This document shows positions 52,929 to 61,467 of a stretch of DNA of 64,000 bases, one piece after another (position 1 is the first letter of the stretch; each line of letters starts with the position of its first letter). Made by a program: the position numbers and the translations under genes. This stretch comes from Aquirhabdus parva. GTDB lineage: Bacteria > Pseudomonadota > Gammaproteobacteria > Pseudomonadales > Moraxellaceae. The notes below the pieces were generated by a model. It was not told the origin of the DNA and did not search any database. It worked only from the letters and a program-made list of their open reading frames with translations. Where the stretch lies: assembly GCF_003351745.1 (NCBI RefSeq), contig NZ_CP031222.1:1904207-1968206 (forward strand). The letters run 5' to 3'.

Positions 52929-55484
52929 TTATGCCATCTCAACGATCGTAATACGCCCAGCTTTTTCTGCTGGTGTCGCAGGACGAATCTGTCCACGCTC
53001 TTCAACGAAGACAATGTTGTCATCAGGCTGATTAGAGTTAACAAAAGGTTGAAAACGTTTGAGGATTTCGGGATCGTTGACTGCAGTTTTCCATTCACAT
53101 TGGAACGTATCCACCACATATTGCATTTGCGCTTCGAGTTCAGCAGCCAGACCCAAGGAATCGTTAATCACTACATCCTTAAGGTAATCCAGTCCGCCTT
53201 CCATGTTGTCGCGCCAAACACTTGTGCGCTGTAAACGATCCGCAGTTTTGACATAGAACATCAAGAAGCGATCAACATACTTTATGAGAGTTTCACTATC
53301 CAAATCAGATGCGAGTAGTTCAGCATGGCGGGGTTTCATACCACCATTACCACAGACATAAAGATTCCAGCCATTTTCGGTCGCGATCACGCCAACATCC
53401 TTGCTTTGTGCTTCAGCACACTCACGTGTACAGCCAGACACGGCAAACTTGATTTTGTGTGGGGAACGTAAACCGCGATAGCGATTTTCAAGTTGAATAG
53501 CAAAGCCAACAGAATCCAGCATACCGTAACGACACCACGTTGAACCTACGCAAGATTTAACCGTGCGCAATGACTTGCCATACGCATGACCGGACTCAAA
53601 TCCTGCATCGATCAGTTCTTTCCAGATCAGCGGAAGTTGCTCTAAACGTGCACCAAACAAGTCGATACGCTGACCACCGGTCACTTTGGTATACAGCTTA
53701 TATTTCTTAGCAACCGAGCCTACAGCAATTAAGCCGTCTGGCGTAACTTCCCCACCAGCCATGCGCGGCACGACAGAGTAAGTGCCGTCTTTTTGCAGGT
53801 TGGCCATGTAGTAGTCATTGGTATCCTGTAGACCTGCAAGTGGTTTTTTCAGCACATGCTCATTCCAAAGCGATGCAAATATACTTGCAGCCGTCGGTTT
53901 ACAGATATCACAGCCGTCATGCTGACCATTACCATGTTTATCGAGTAAAGCATCAAACGATTTAATTTCACCGACTTTGCACAGATGGAAGAGTTCTTGA
54001 CGAGAATAAGCAAAGTGTTCGCAGATGTCTTTCTTGACCTCGACACCCATTTTTTCAAGTTCAGCATTCATGACCTGTTTCACAAGTGCAGCACAGCCAC
54101 CACACGATGTTGCTGCCTTCGTTCCAGACTTGATGGCATCATAATCCATGCAGCCCTTTGCCACTGCATCGCAGATTTCACCTTTGCTTACGTTGTTACA
54201 AGAGCAAATCGTTGCGGTCATGGGTAATGCATCAGCGCCTAAAGCAGGCTTCGCAGATCCGTCAAAACTAGGCAGAATCAAGGCTTGGGCATTGTCGGGC
54301 AAATCCATATTATTGAGCATGAGTTGCAGTAAGCCGCCATAAGCTTCAACATCACCAATCAACACTGCACCCAATAACTTTTTGCCATCCGCAGAAACAA
54401 CCAGCTTTTTATAAATCTCGTTAGGTTCATCCACATAGACAAAGCTTTGTGCGCCCGCAGTTGCACCATGCGCATCACCAATCGATGCCACATCCACGCC
54501 CATCAGCTTCAGCTTGGTGGACATGTCTGCACCCACGAATTCTTTTTTCTTTTCATGGGCAATAATGGAATGTGCAGCCGTTTCAGCCATTTGATAACCC
54601 GGTGCGACTAAGCCATAAATCCGCCCTTCCCACAGCGCACACTCACCGATTGCATACACATCAGGGTCATTGGTTAAGCATTCATTGCCAATGGCAATAC
54701 CACCTCGGGGGCCAACATCGAGACCCGCCTGGCGTGCGAGCTCATCGCGTGGACGAATACCGGCAGAAAATAAGATCATGTCCGTTTCGAGATGCGAACC
54801 ATCGGCAAAATTCATACGGTGACGGCATGTTTCGCCATCAACAATTTCGGTTGTGTTCTTGCCCAAATGGATACCCACACCAAGCGCTGCAATCTTGTTG
54901 CGCAGCACTTTACCGGCACCATCATCAATCTGTACCGCCATTAGACGCGGTGCAAACTCAACCACATGTGTCTCTAGACCTAAATCACGCAGCGCTTTCG
55001 CAGCTTCCAGCCCCAATAATCCACCACCCACAACTACACCCACTTTGGAGCGTTTTGCACTCACTTTCATGGCTTCAAGGTCTTCAATCGTGCGATAAAC
55101 CAAGCAGTCTTGACGATCTTTACCGGGTAACGGCGGCACAAATGGAAATGATCCTGTTGCAAGTACCAGCTTGTCATAAGGAATCTTCTCGCCACTGGTG
55201 GTCGTGACCGTTTTAGCAGCACGATCAACTTCAGTTGCGCCTTTACCCAGATGCAACTTAAAGCCGCTATCTTCAAAGAAATTGGGGGCAACCAATGACA
55301 AATCATCAGCTGTTTTGCCAGAAAAATAAGAGGTGAGCTGTACCCGATCATATGCAGGTAAATGCTCCTCACAAAGCACCGTTACATCGATAGGTGTCTC
55401 TAAGCTGACCGCTGACGCATCACGCGCAAGCACTTCAACAAAACGATGACCCACCATGCCATGACCAACGACGACGATACGCAT
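52929..55484 (-). CDS. nirB: Assimilatory nitrite reductase large subunit (NADH)
   Basis: An 851-residue enzyme that reduces nitrite to ammonium. In order: an N-terminal FAD/NADH oxidoreductase domain (VVVGHGMVGHRFVE at residue 3, VVVGGGLLGLEAAKAL), a BFD-like [2Fe-2S] domain (TICSCNNVSKGEIC ... TSCGGCAALV), and a sirohaem/[4Fe-4S] domain (SCVGSTWCRYG and VSGCTRECAEAQSKD). A strong GAGGAG ribosome-binding site precedes the ATG, 80 nt after nasA. The sirohaem synthase gene is not in the window. Confidence 0.96.
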   Translation of the reverse strand: MRIVVVGHGMVGHRFVEVLARDASAVSLETPIDVTVLCEEHLPAYDRVQLTSYFSGKTADDLSLVAPNFFEDSGFKLHLGKGATEVDRAAKTVTTTSGEKIPYDKLVLATGSFPFVPPLPGKDRQDCLVYRTIEDLEAMKVSAKRSKVGVVVGGGLLGLEAAKALRDLGLETHVVEFAPRLMAVQIDDGAGKVLRNKIAALGVGIHLGKNTTEIVDGETCRHRMNFADGSHLETDMILFSAGIRPRDELARQAGLDVGPRGGIAIGNECLTNDPDVYAIGECALWEGRIYGLVAPGYQMAETAAHSIIAHEKKKEFVGADMSTKLKLMGVDVASIGDAHGATAGAQSFVYVDEPNEIYKKLVVSADGKKLLGAVLIGDVEAYGGLLQLMLNNMDLPDNAQALILPSFDGSAKPALGADALPMTATICSCNNVSKGEICDAVAKGCMDYDAIKSGTKAATSCGGCAALVKQVMNAELEKMGVEVKKDICEHFAYSRQELFHLCKVGEIKSFDALLDKHGNGQHDGCDICKPTAASIFASLWNEHVLKKPLAGLQDTNDYYMANLQKDGTYSVVPRMAGGEVTPDGLIAVGSVAKKYKLYTKVTGGQRIDLFGARLEQLPLIWKELIDAGFESGHAYGKSLRTVKSCVGSTWCRYGMLDSVGFAIQLENRYRGLRSPHKIKFAVSGCTRECAEAQSKDVGVIATENGWNLYVCGNGGMKPRHAELLASDLDSETLIKYVDRFLMFYVKTADRLQRTSVWRDNMEGGLDYLKDVVINDSLGLAAELEAQMQYVVDTFQCEWKTAVNDPEILKRFQPFVNSNQPDDNIVFVEERGQIRPATPAEKAGRITIVEMA

Positions 55485-55564
55485 ATCTCACTCCTCACCA
55501 CTTTAAAAACGCATTAAATTTGGAAACCAATGATCAAGAAAACGTTACAGAAACACTTTAATCA

Positions 55565-58309
55565 CTAAACTGCGCTTGCCACAGGTTTACACTCCTGTTC
55601 AAGCAATCTAAAAATTTCGCTTTGACATGAACCACAGTTGGTTCCTGCTTTTAAGCATTGACCAACCGCTGCAACGGTTGTCAAATTCTGGGCATGGATT
55701 GCTCGGGTAATTGTATTTTTACCCACGCTAAAACAAGAGCATACAATTGGACCAACATCAGAATTTGGGTCAGCAGCCAAACCAGAAAGCAACGTCCTAC
55801 GAGTAACACTGCTCACTTCTTGGCCTAATTGATCATCTAACCAAGAGCGTGGCGGCAAAGTTGCGCGCGCATCAGGATTAGATGCGATTGCAGCAAATGC
55901 GATGAGCTGCTGATCGAGGACCCAAGCAAATCGGACAATCCCTTGAGCAAGATCGATGTATTCCATACGCTCAGCTTGAACCGGGACAACGACTTGACTT
56001 GAAAGCCATTCCGATAAATTCAAATTAGTTTCATGTAACATATCATCAGTGAATGCAAACTCATGACGAAAGCCATTTAAAGTTCGTACATTCACGGCAT
56101 AATCAGCCTTGATGAGATTCAAGCTATTTAATGACATGATGAAACCATGCGTGTTTAGGGCTGCTTTTTTCAGCATCACTGGCGTGTGTTTGCATTCAGG
56201 TTGACCCGAGTATGGATCGACCACAGGATTCACGACTGCACCTATACGACTTTGAGTACTATTAATGCCATTCCAATGAATAGGCACAAAAACCATGCCG
56301 GGTTGTTGACCATCACTGATAATTACGCGAGCAAGCGCTTGCCCCCATTGGCTATTAATTTGTAAGATATCGCCAGAAGATACATGTAACTTTTCCGCAT
56401 CTTTAGGATTAAGTTCCGCGAATGGCTCACCGATATGACGGGTTAAACGTGAAGTCAAACCAGTGCGAGTCATCGTATGCCACTGGTCACGTATACGGCC
56501 TGTATTCAACGCATACGGAAACTCGTTGCTTGTAACATTTCCAGTTGCTACATTTTGGACGGGAACAATTTTCGCACGGCGATTAGTGGTAAAAAATCCG
56601 CCTTGTTCAAACAAACGCTGAGTTCCCACAAGCTTTTGATCCACCAGCTTGATAGGCCATTGAATCGGATTCAATGCATCGTATTCGCCTTGAGTAAGCG
56701 CCGATAATGCAGAGATATCAAAGTCACGGAGGACACCGCCCTCTTGATTGTCTACACCAGAGAGTGCGGCATGCTCAACAAAGACATCACGTGCGCTTTG
56801 ATAATCGAAACCTTCAAATCCCATTTTTTGAGCAACTTGGGCAAGTGCCCACCAGTCGGCACGACTCTCTCCCGCGCCAGCCAAAATGCCGCGCTGACGG
56901 GAGATACAACGTTCAGAATTCGTCACTGTGCCATCTTTCTCACCCCAACCCAAAGCTGGTAAGACCACATCCGCGACACGCGTACAATCGGTATCAGCAA
57001 TGACATCTGATACGATGACCAATGGGCAGTTGGCTAAAGCATCACGGACACGATCAGCATTTGGCATCGAAACAATGGGATTGGTTGCCATAATCCAAAC
57101 CGCTTTAACCTTGCCCGTAGCCACAGCATCAAATAAATCAACAGCCTTCAGACCTTGCTTCTCAATCATAGTTGGCGACTGCCAAAAATCCTGCACCAAA
57201 GCACGATGAGAAGGTTCATGAATATCCAGGTGCGCGGCCAACATATTGGCAAGCCCACCAACCTCTCGCCCACCCATGGCATTAGGCTGCCCTGTTAAAG
57301 AGAAAGGGCCCGCTCCTTCACTGCCGATACGGCCTGTTGCTAAATGCACATTAATAATGGCATTCACTTTGTCAGTACCTTGACCGCTTTGATTCACACC
57401 CATCGAAAATAGCGTCATGGCTTTTGGTGTTGCAATAAACCACTCTACAAACTGAGCCAAAGTGACGCCATCCACACCCAAACGTTCTGCAACATCACCC
57501 AAAGCGACATCGCGCTGTGCAGCCAACAGTGCGTCCGCTAAACCGTCAGTGAATTGATCAATATATGTCGTGTTGAGCGCTGGGCTTTTTGACACCTCAA
57601 CTAATAAATAGTTGAATAACAGGACATCCATACCCGATTTAATCGGTAGATGCAGATCAACTATTTCGTTGGTATCGGTTTTACGCGGATCAATCGATAC
57701 GATTTTCATCTCAGGATTATTGGCTTTCGCTTTTTTTATACGCTGATACAAAATCGGATGACACCAAGCCGCATTCGATCCGACAAAGGTCAATAAATCG
57801 GCATGTTCAAAATCTTCATAGCTATTAGGTACTGTATCCGTACCAAAAGCACGTTTATGCCCAGCCACGGCGGATGACATACACAAACGCGAATTGGTAT
57901 CGACATTTGGTGTACCGATAAACCCTTTGGCAAGCTTGTTCACCACATAATAATCTTCAGTTAAAAACTGACCCGATACATAGAATGCAACAGCCTCCGG
58001 TCCATGTTCCGCGATAATGTCTTTCAACTGAGAAGCGATATATGTGGTTGTATGATCCCAATCAGCACGGACGCCGCCAATGGCTGGATACAACAAGCGA
58101 CCCTCAAGGCCAACCGTCTCTCCCAAAGCAGAACCCTTGACACACAAGCGACCGAAATTAGCGGGATGCTCTAGATCTCCAGAAATTGAAAAATGACGAT
58201 CGGCGTCTACAGTTGCGAGCACCCCACAGCCTACGCCACAATAGGCACAGGTTGTTTTAATAGCTTCGCCACGCAATGAAGCGGTTAAAACGGTATCTAC
58301 GGTCATCAT
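55565..58309 (-). CDS. nasA: Assimilatory nitrate reductase catalytic subunit
   Basis: A cytoplasmic molybdopterin oxidoreductase that reduces nitrate to nitrite. The N-terminal [4Fe-4S] ligands are Cys21, Cys24, Cys28 and Cys56. Mo-bis-MGD binding domains follow (SRLCMSSAVAGHKRAFG, GREVGGLANML, RIRDQWHTMTRTG). A C-terminal BFD-like [2Fe-2S] domain carries Cys857, Cys859, Cys892 and Cys895, as in the NasA/NasC type that receives electrons from a separate FAD reductase. Length is 914 residues. Its start overlaps the FAD reductase stop by 4 nt (ATGA), so the two are translationally coupled. Confidence 0.96.
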   Translation of the reverse strand: MMTVDTVLTASLRGEAIKTTCAYCGVGCGVLATVDADRHFSISGDLEHPANFGRLCVKGSALGETVGLEGRLLYPAIGGVRADWDHTTTYIASQLKDIIAEHGPEAVAFYVSGQFLTEDYYVVNKLAKGFIGTPNVDTNSRLCMSSAVAGHKRAFGTDTVPNSYEDFEHADLLTFVGSNAAWCHPILYQRIKKAKANNPEMKIVSIDPRKTDTNEIVDLHLPIKSGMDVLLFNYLLVEVSKSPALNTTYIDQFTDGLADALLAAQRDVALGDVAERLGVDGVTLAQFVEWFIATPKAMTLFSMGVNQSGQGTDKVNAIINVHLATGRIGSEGAGPFSLTGQPNAMGGREVGGLANMLAAHLDIHEPSHRALVQDFWQSPTMIEKQGLKAVDLFDAVATGKVKAVWIMATNPIVSMPNADRVRDALANCPLVIVSDVIADTDCTRVADVVLPALGWGEKDGTVTNSERCISRQRGILAGAGESRADWWALAQVAQKMGFEGFDYQSARDVFVEHAALSGVDNQEGGVLRDFDISALSALTQGEYDALNPIQWPIKLVDQKLVGTQRLFEQGGFFTTNRRAKIVPVQNVATGNVTSNEFPYALNTGRIRDQWHTMTRTGLTSRLTRHIGEPFAELNPKDAEKLHVSSGDILQINSQWGQALARVIISDGQQPGMVFVPIHWNGINSTQSRIGAVVNPVVDPYSGQPECKHTPVMLKKAALNTHGFIMSLNSLNLIKADYAVNVRTLNGFRHEFAFTDDMLHETNLNLSEWLSSQVVVPVQAERMEYIDLAQGIVRFAWVLDQQLIAFAAIASNPDARATLPPRSWLDDQLGQEVSSVTRRTLLSGLAADPNSDVGPIVCSCFSVGKNTITRAIHAQNLTTVAAVGQCLKAGTNCGSCQSEIFRLLEQECKPVASAV

Positions 58310-59601
58310 GCGGCTCCCTGTAACTCTTTGACAGAAGAGTCATCTGATGTGTGATCTGGCGTAAAAATCAACGTATGACGTTGTGCCGAGATATCAGCGC
58401 CGCGCTGAATCAAATCAAAATAGGCAACGCCATCCTGAATATCTCCATAGAGAACGGCACCGACTAACTTATTGTCTTTGATGAAGAGTTTTTTATAGAC
58501 TGAATTACTGTGGTCGCGCATGATCAAGGCTTCACTGCCCTCACCACTAAAATCACCTGCTGAATACAAATTCACCCCAGTAACTTTAAGCGTCGTCGCT
58601 GTCGCTTTTTGTATATAGCGACGAATACCATGCTCAGCCAAATGGCTAGCGCAGACTTTGGCTTGATCAAAGAGCGGTGCAACAAGACCAAAAAGTGCAC
58701 CACGGTGTTGAACACACTCGCCGACTGCATAAACCCGAGGATCAGAGGTTTGCATCGTATCGTCGGTGAGTACAGCCTTATCAACTTGTAAACCCATGGA
58801 TTTTGCTAGAGCAACGTTTGGGCGTACGCCGACCGCCATTACGAGCATGCTGCACTCAATCATTTCTCGATCTTTGAACGCCAAACCACACATATTCCCC
58901 GCTTCATCTATCACGATATGATCGCTTTTGACACCGATAACAAACTCAATACCGCGACTCTCCAATGCAGCTTGCAACAAATTGGCAGCTTCACGATCTA
59001 ATTGTCGATTCAGCAAATAATCAATGTCATGCACCACAGTCACTTTCACACCACGTTTGACTAATCCGTTGGCGGCTTCAAGACCCAGTAAACCACCGCC
59101 GAGTACAATGGCGCGCTGACCCGATAAATTTGCTGCAGCCTCAACCATTTTTTCAACATCTTGAATATCGCGGAACTGAATCACAGATGGATGCTGGTGA
59201 CCAGGCATAGGAATCACAAAAGGATTAGAGCCTGTCGCAATCAATAGACGGTCATACCCCACTACACCACCATTGCTCAATGTCACTTCACGACGCTTAC
59301 GATGCACTGACTCCGCAACAATGCCTGAGATGAGTTTGATCCCATGCATCACATACCACTCTGGGGTATGCAACATGATTTCTTGAAAAGATTTTTCGCC
59401 TGAGAGTACGGGTGACAACATAATGCGGTTGTAATTACCATGAGGCTCACGCCCAATCACCGTAATGTCGTATAGATCAGGCTCTAAATGCAGTAGCTCC
59501 TCTACGGTACGCATGGCAGCCATACCGTTACCGATCACCACCAAACGCGCACGTTTAGGGTTAGAGTTTTCTTGAGTCGCTGGCAAAATCTGTGCTTGCA
59601 T
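58306..59601 (-). CDS. NAD(P)H/FAD reductase of the nitrate reductase (NasB-like)
   Basis: A 431-residue FAD/NAD(P) disulfide-type oxidoreductase related to the reductase part of NirB. The FAD motif is VVIGNGMAAMR (residues 21-31), the NAD(P) motif VLGGGLLGLEAANGL, and the second FAD block TSDPRVYAVGECVQH. It lacks the long C-terminal BFD domain found in Klebsiella NasB. It probably passes electrons from NADH to NasA. Met at 59601 has a GGGA ribosome-binding site; a longer frame to 59643 would extend into the leader terminator. It is the first gene of the nitrate cluster. Confidence 0.9.
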   Translation of the reverse strand: MQAQILPATQENSNPKRARLVVIGNGMAAMRTVEELLHLEPDLYDITVIGREPHGNYNRIMLSPVLSGEKSFQEIMLHTPEWYVMHGIKLISGIVAESVHRKRREVTLSNGGVVGYDRLLIATGSNPFVIPMPGHQHPSVIQFRDIQDVEKMVEAAANLSGQRAIVLGGGLLGLEAANGLVKRGVKVTVVHDIDYLLNRQLDREAANLLQAALESRGIEFVIGVKSDHIVIDEAGNMCGLAFKDREMIECSMLVMAVGVRPNVALAKSMGLQVDKAVLTDDTMQTSDPRVYAVGECVQHRGALFGLVAPLFDQAKVCASHLAEHGIRRYIQKATATTLKVTGVNLYSAGDFSGEGSEALIMRDHSNSVYKKLFIKDNKLVGAVLYGDIQDGVAYFDLIQRGADISAQRHTLIFTPDHTSDDSSVKELQGAA

Positions 59602-59622
59602 GTCAGTATCCCAACAATATCC

Positions 59623-59665
59623 AAAAAACAAAAAAGCGCCCATACCTAAGAATCGGTATGAGCGC
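59623..59665 (-). terminator. Leader terminator (attenuator) of the nitrate-assimilation operon
   Basis: Minus strand: GCGCTCATACC (59655-59665) pairs with GGTATGGGCGC (59636-59646, one wobble) around an 8-nt loop, followed by T6-G-T6. It lies 22 nt before the first start codon, so transcription should stop unless the stem is prevented from forming. Confidence 0.88.
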
Positions 59666-59674
59666 CTTTGCTCA
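59659..59674 (-). promoter_or_regulatory. P2 antiterminator hairpin with A1/G4 hexaloop
   Basis: Minus strand TGAGC-AAAGGC-GCTCA. The hexaloop has A at position 1 and G at position 4, as in RNA targets of ANTAR-domain proteins. Its 3' arm GCTCA is part of the 5' arm of the leader terminator, so the two structures exclude each other. Binding by a NasT/NasR-type protein is inferred; no such gene is in the window. Confidence 0.7.
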
Positions 59675-59728
59675 AAGCCGCACGAAACTAAACACGTTTC
59701 AATACAGCAGTTAAAATAAGTTGTCGAA

Positions 59729-59754
59729 CGCTTGGCAAATCGCCTTGCCTTGCG
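59729..59754 (-). promoter_or_regulatory. P1 hairpin of the nitrate-operon leader
   Basis: Minus strand GGCAA-GGCGAT-TTGCC (59734-59749), extended by CGC and GCG beyond a symmetric AA/AA internal loop. A hexaloop is present with G at position 4, but position 1 is G rather than the usual A. It lies 54 nt upstream of the P2 hairpin, fitting a two-hairpin ANTAR target. Confidence 0.55.
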
Positions 59755-59769
59755 TCATGATCTTGATAA

Positions 59770-59785
59770 TGCATAAACCATGCCA
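59770..59785 (-). promoter_or_regulatory. Candidate sigma-54 promoter of the nitrate-assimilation operon
   Basis: Minus strand TGGCATGGTTTATGCA has GG and GC separated by exactly 10 nt and matches the -24/-12 consensus TGGCAYR-N4-TTGC except for one T. The predicted start would be near 59759, just upstream of the P1 hairpin. Nitrogen-regulated (NtrC-dependent) expression is the expected consequence; no clear NtrC site was found upstream. Confidence 0.6.
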
Positions 59786-59891
59786 ACATCACTATACTTA
59801 ATATGATTAGCACATTTCTCCATAACAACAGCATGTCAATAATCATAAAAACATGTTATAAAACAATTATATTTAATATTTTGTCAATGCC

Positions 59892-61013
59892 ATGTCTAGC
59901 AATTCAAACGTCCCCTCAAATAAAGATCTTTTAGCCAAAATTGTCGATGCACTTCCGCACACGACCCCTTTTAAAGCACCAGAAGCGATCGAAGTAGAGT
60001 TAGGACGCACTTTCATGCTGCGTCTTGGTGCAAACGAAAGTAATTGGGGTTGTTCACCACTGGCGCAACGTGCCGCAGAAGATATCGCGTCCCATCTGTT
60101 TAAATATGGGGATCCCCAAAGCGTTGAACTTCGTACGCTGCTTTCAAAAAAACTAAATTATTCAATAGATTCAATTCTAATTGGTGAAGGAATTGACGGT
60201 CTTATTGGTTTGATTATTCGTGCATTCATCAACCCAAATGACCATGTCATCACAACGCATGGCTCATATCCAACGTTCAATTTTCATGCGAACGGTTTTG
60301 GTGCACGCTTAATTGAAATTCCGTATGCGGGTGATCAAATTGATTTAGATGGACTTTTAAGTGCTGCTATTCAATACCAAGCAAAATTGATTTATTTGGC
60401 CAATCCAGATAACCCGAGTGGCACAGCATATGATCGACATACGATAGAGTTATTTGTTGCAAAAATTCCTGAAGGCTGCCTTCTGATTCTAGATGAAGCC
60501 TATGCAGACTTTATGCCGAATACTCAATTAGCAGAGATCGACGTCTACACGTCGCGTGTGATTCGGTTACGTACCTTTTCTAAAGCTCACGGGCTTGCTG
60601 GAGCGCGTGTTGGATATGCTCTCGCCCACCCAAACTATATCGCTACATTTCATAAGATACGCCAACATTTTGGGGTGAACCTCGCCGGTCAAGTGCTATG
60701 TGCGGCTTCTTTACGTGACGCTGCCTATATAGAACAGGTCACCAAAGAGGTTGCTGAAGGTCGTGCAGAATACTATCAATTAGCTGAATCATTGGGTCTA
60801 AGAGCCATACCGTCCTCGACTAACTTCGTGACAATTGATGTGGGGAGTATTGAAAAGTCGATCTGGTGGGTCAAACGGCTTGCAGAAGAAGGCGTCTTCA
60901 TTCGTCGCCCCGGGACAGGTGCACTCAGTCAGTGTATTCGCATTACTGTAGGAACGCGACCAGAGCGTGCATTATTAGCAGAGATTATGCGGAAGATTCA
61001 TGCAGAAGGCTAA
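59892..61013 (+). CDS. Histidinol-phosphate aminotransferase-like PLP enzyme
   Basis: A 373-residue fold-type I aminotransferase of the HisC group. PLP ligands: Asn174 (NPDNPSG), Asp201 and Tyr204 (LDEAYADF), Lys231 (RTFSKAHGLAG) and Arg239. HisC proteins usually sit in his operons; this one is alone, divergent from the nitrate cluster, so it could be a second HisC, an aromatic aminotransferase or a related enzyme. There is no clear ribosome-binding site in front of the ATG. It ends 22 nt from a converging lipoprotein gene. Confidence 0.85.
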   Translation: MSSNSNVPSNKDLLAKIVDALPHTTPFKAPEAIEVELGRTFMLRLGANESNWGCSPLAQRAAEDIASHLFKYGDPQSVELRTLLSKKLNYSIDSILIGEGIDGLIGLIIRAFINPNDHVITTHGSYPTFNFHANGFGARLIEIPYAGDQIDLDGLLSAAIQYQAKLIYLANPDNPSGTAYDRHTIELFVAKIPEGCLLILDEAYADFMPNTQLAEIDVYTSRVIRLRTFSKAHGLAGARVGYALAHPNYIATFHKIRQHFGVNLAGQVLCAASLRDAAYIEQVTKEVAEGRAEYYQLAESLGLRAIPSSTNFVTIDVGSIEKSIWWVKRLAEEGVFIRRPGTGALSQCIRITVGTRPERALLAEIMRKIHAEG

Positions 61014-61035
61014 GTCATCCATCTTTCTTAGCAAG

Positions 61036-61374
61036 TCACTCTTTTTCAATTGAAATACTTCCTAATTTGTATTGCTGGTAACTGGTATAAGGGAGTGCAA
61101 AAGTATCAATGATGAATGATGGTACGAGATCAAAACTAAAAAAGCTAAACTCAGCACCACCATATAAATCAGATCCTGGATTATTTTTATTATTGTTTGC
61201 CCGGCATGCATCATAGACCACCCCACTATAGATCTGAGGGATAGAGGTACACTTGGTTTTATGCCGGTTCAAATCAGCTCTGACAGCATATTGATCACGT
61301 CCTAAAGTCGAAAATGATCCACATCCTTGAATCACGACCGTGATCAAGGTGAGCAACAAGATTCGTTTTAACAT
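61036..61374 (-). CDS. YceK/YidQ-like small lipoprotein
   Basis: A 112-residue predicted lipoprotein with a short signal (MLKRILLLTLI) and lipobox VIQGC, followed by GSFSTLGRD. The mature part has the plan of YceK/YidQ-type (DUF1375-like) proteins: IYSGVVYDAC near the middle and SFIIDTFALPYTSYQQY near the end. Function unknown. The Met at 61374 is used; a frame to 61392 adds six residues before the basic start of the signal peptide. It converges on the hisC-like gene. Confidence 0.8.
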   Translation of the reverse strand: MLKRILLLTLITVVIQGCGSFSTLGRDQYAVRADLNRHKTKCTSIPQIYSGVVYDACRANNNKNNPGSDLYGGAEFSFFSFDLVPSFIIDTFALPYTSYQQYKLGSISIEKE

Positions 61375-61467
61375 ATGAAAATATGAAACCATTTTGACGA
61401 TGCTATGAGGGATTATCCATGAAAACTTGCCATTTGGATCATTACAGCAATTTATTTCTCGTAATCC

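Noticed and set aside
54572-55207. 211-codon open frame opposite nirB
   Set aside because: His/Pro/Gln-rich composition typical of an antisense shadow of a conserved gene; no start signal.
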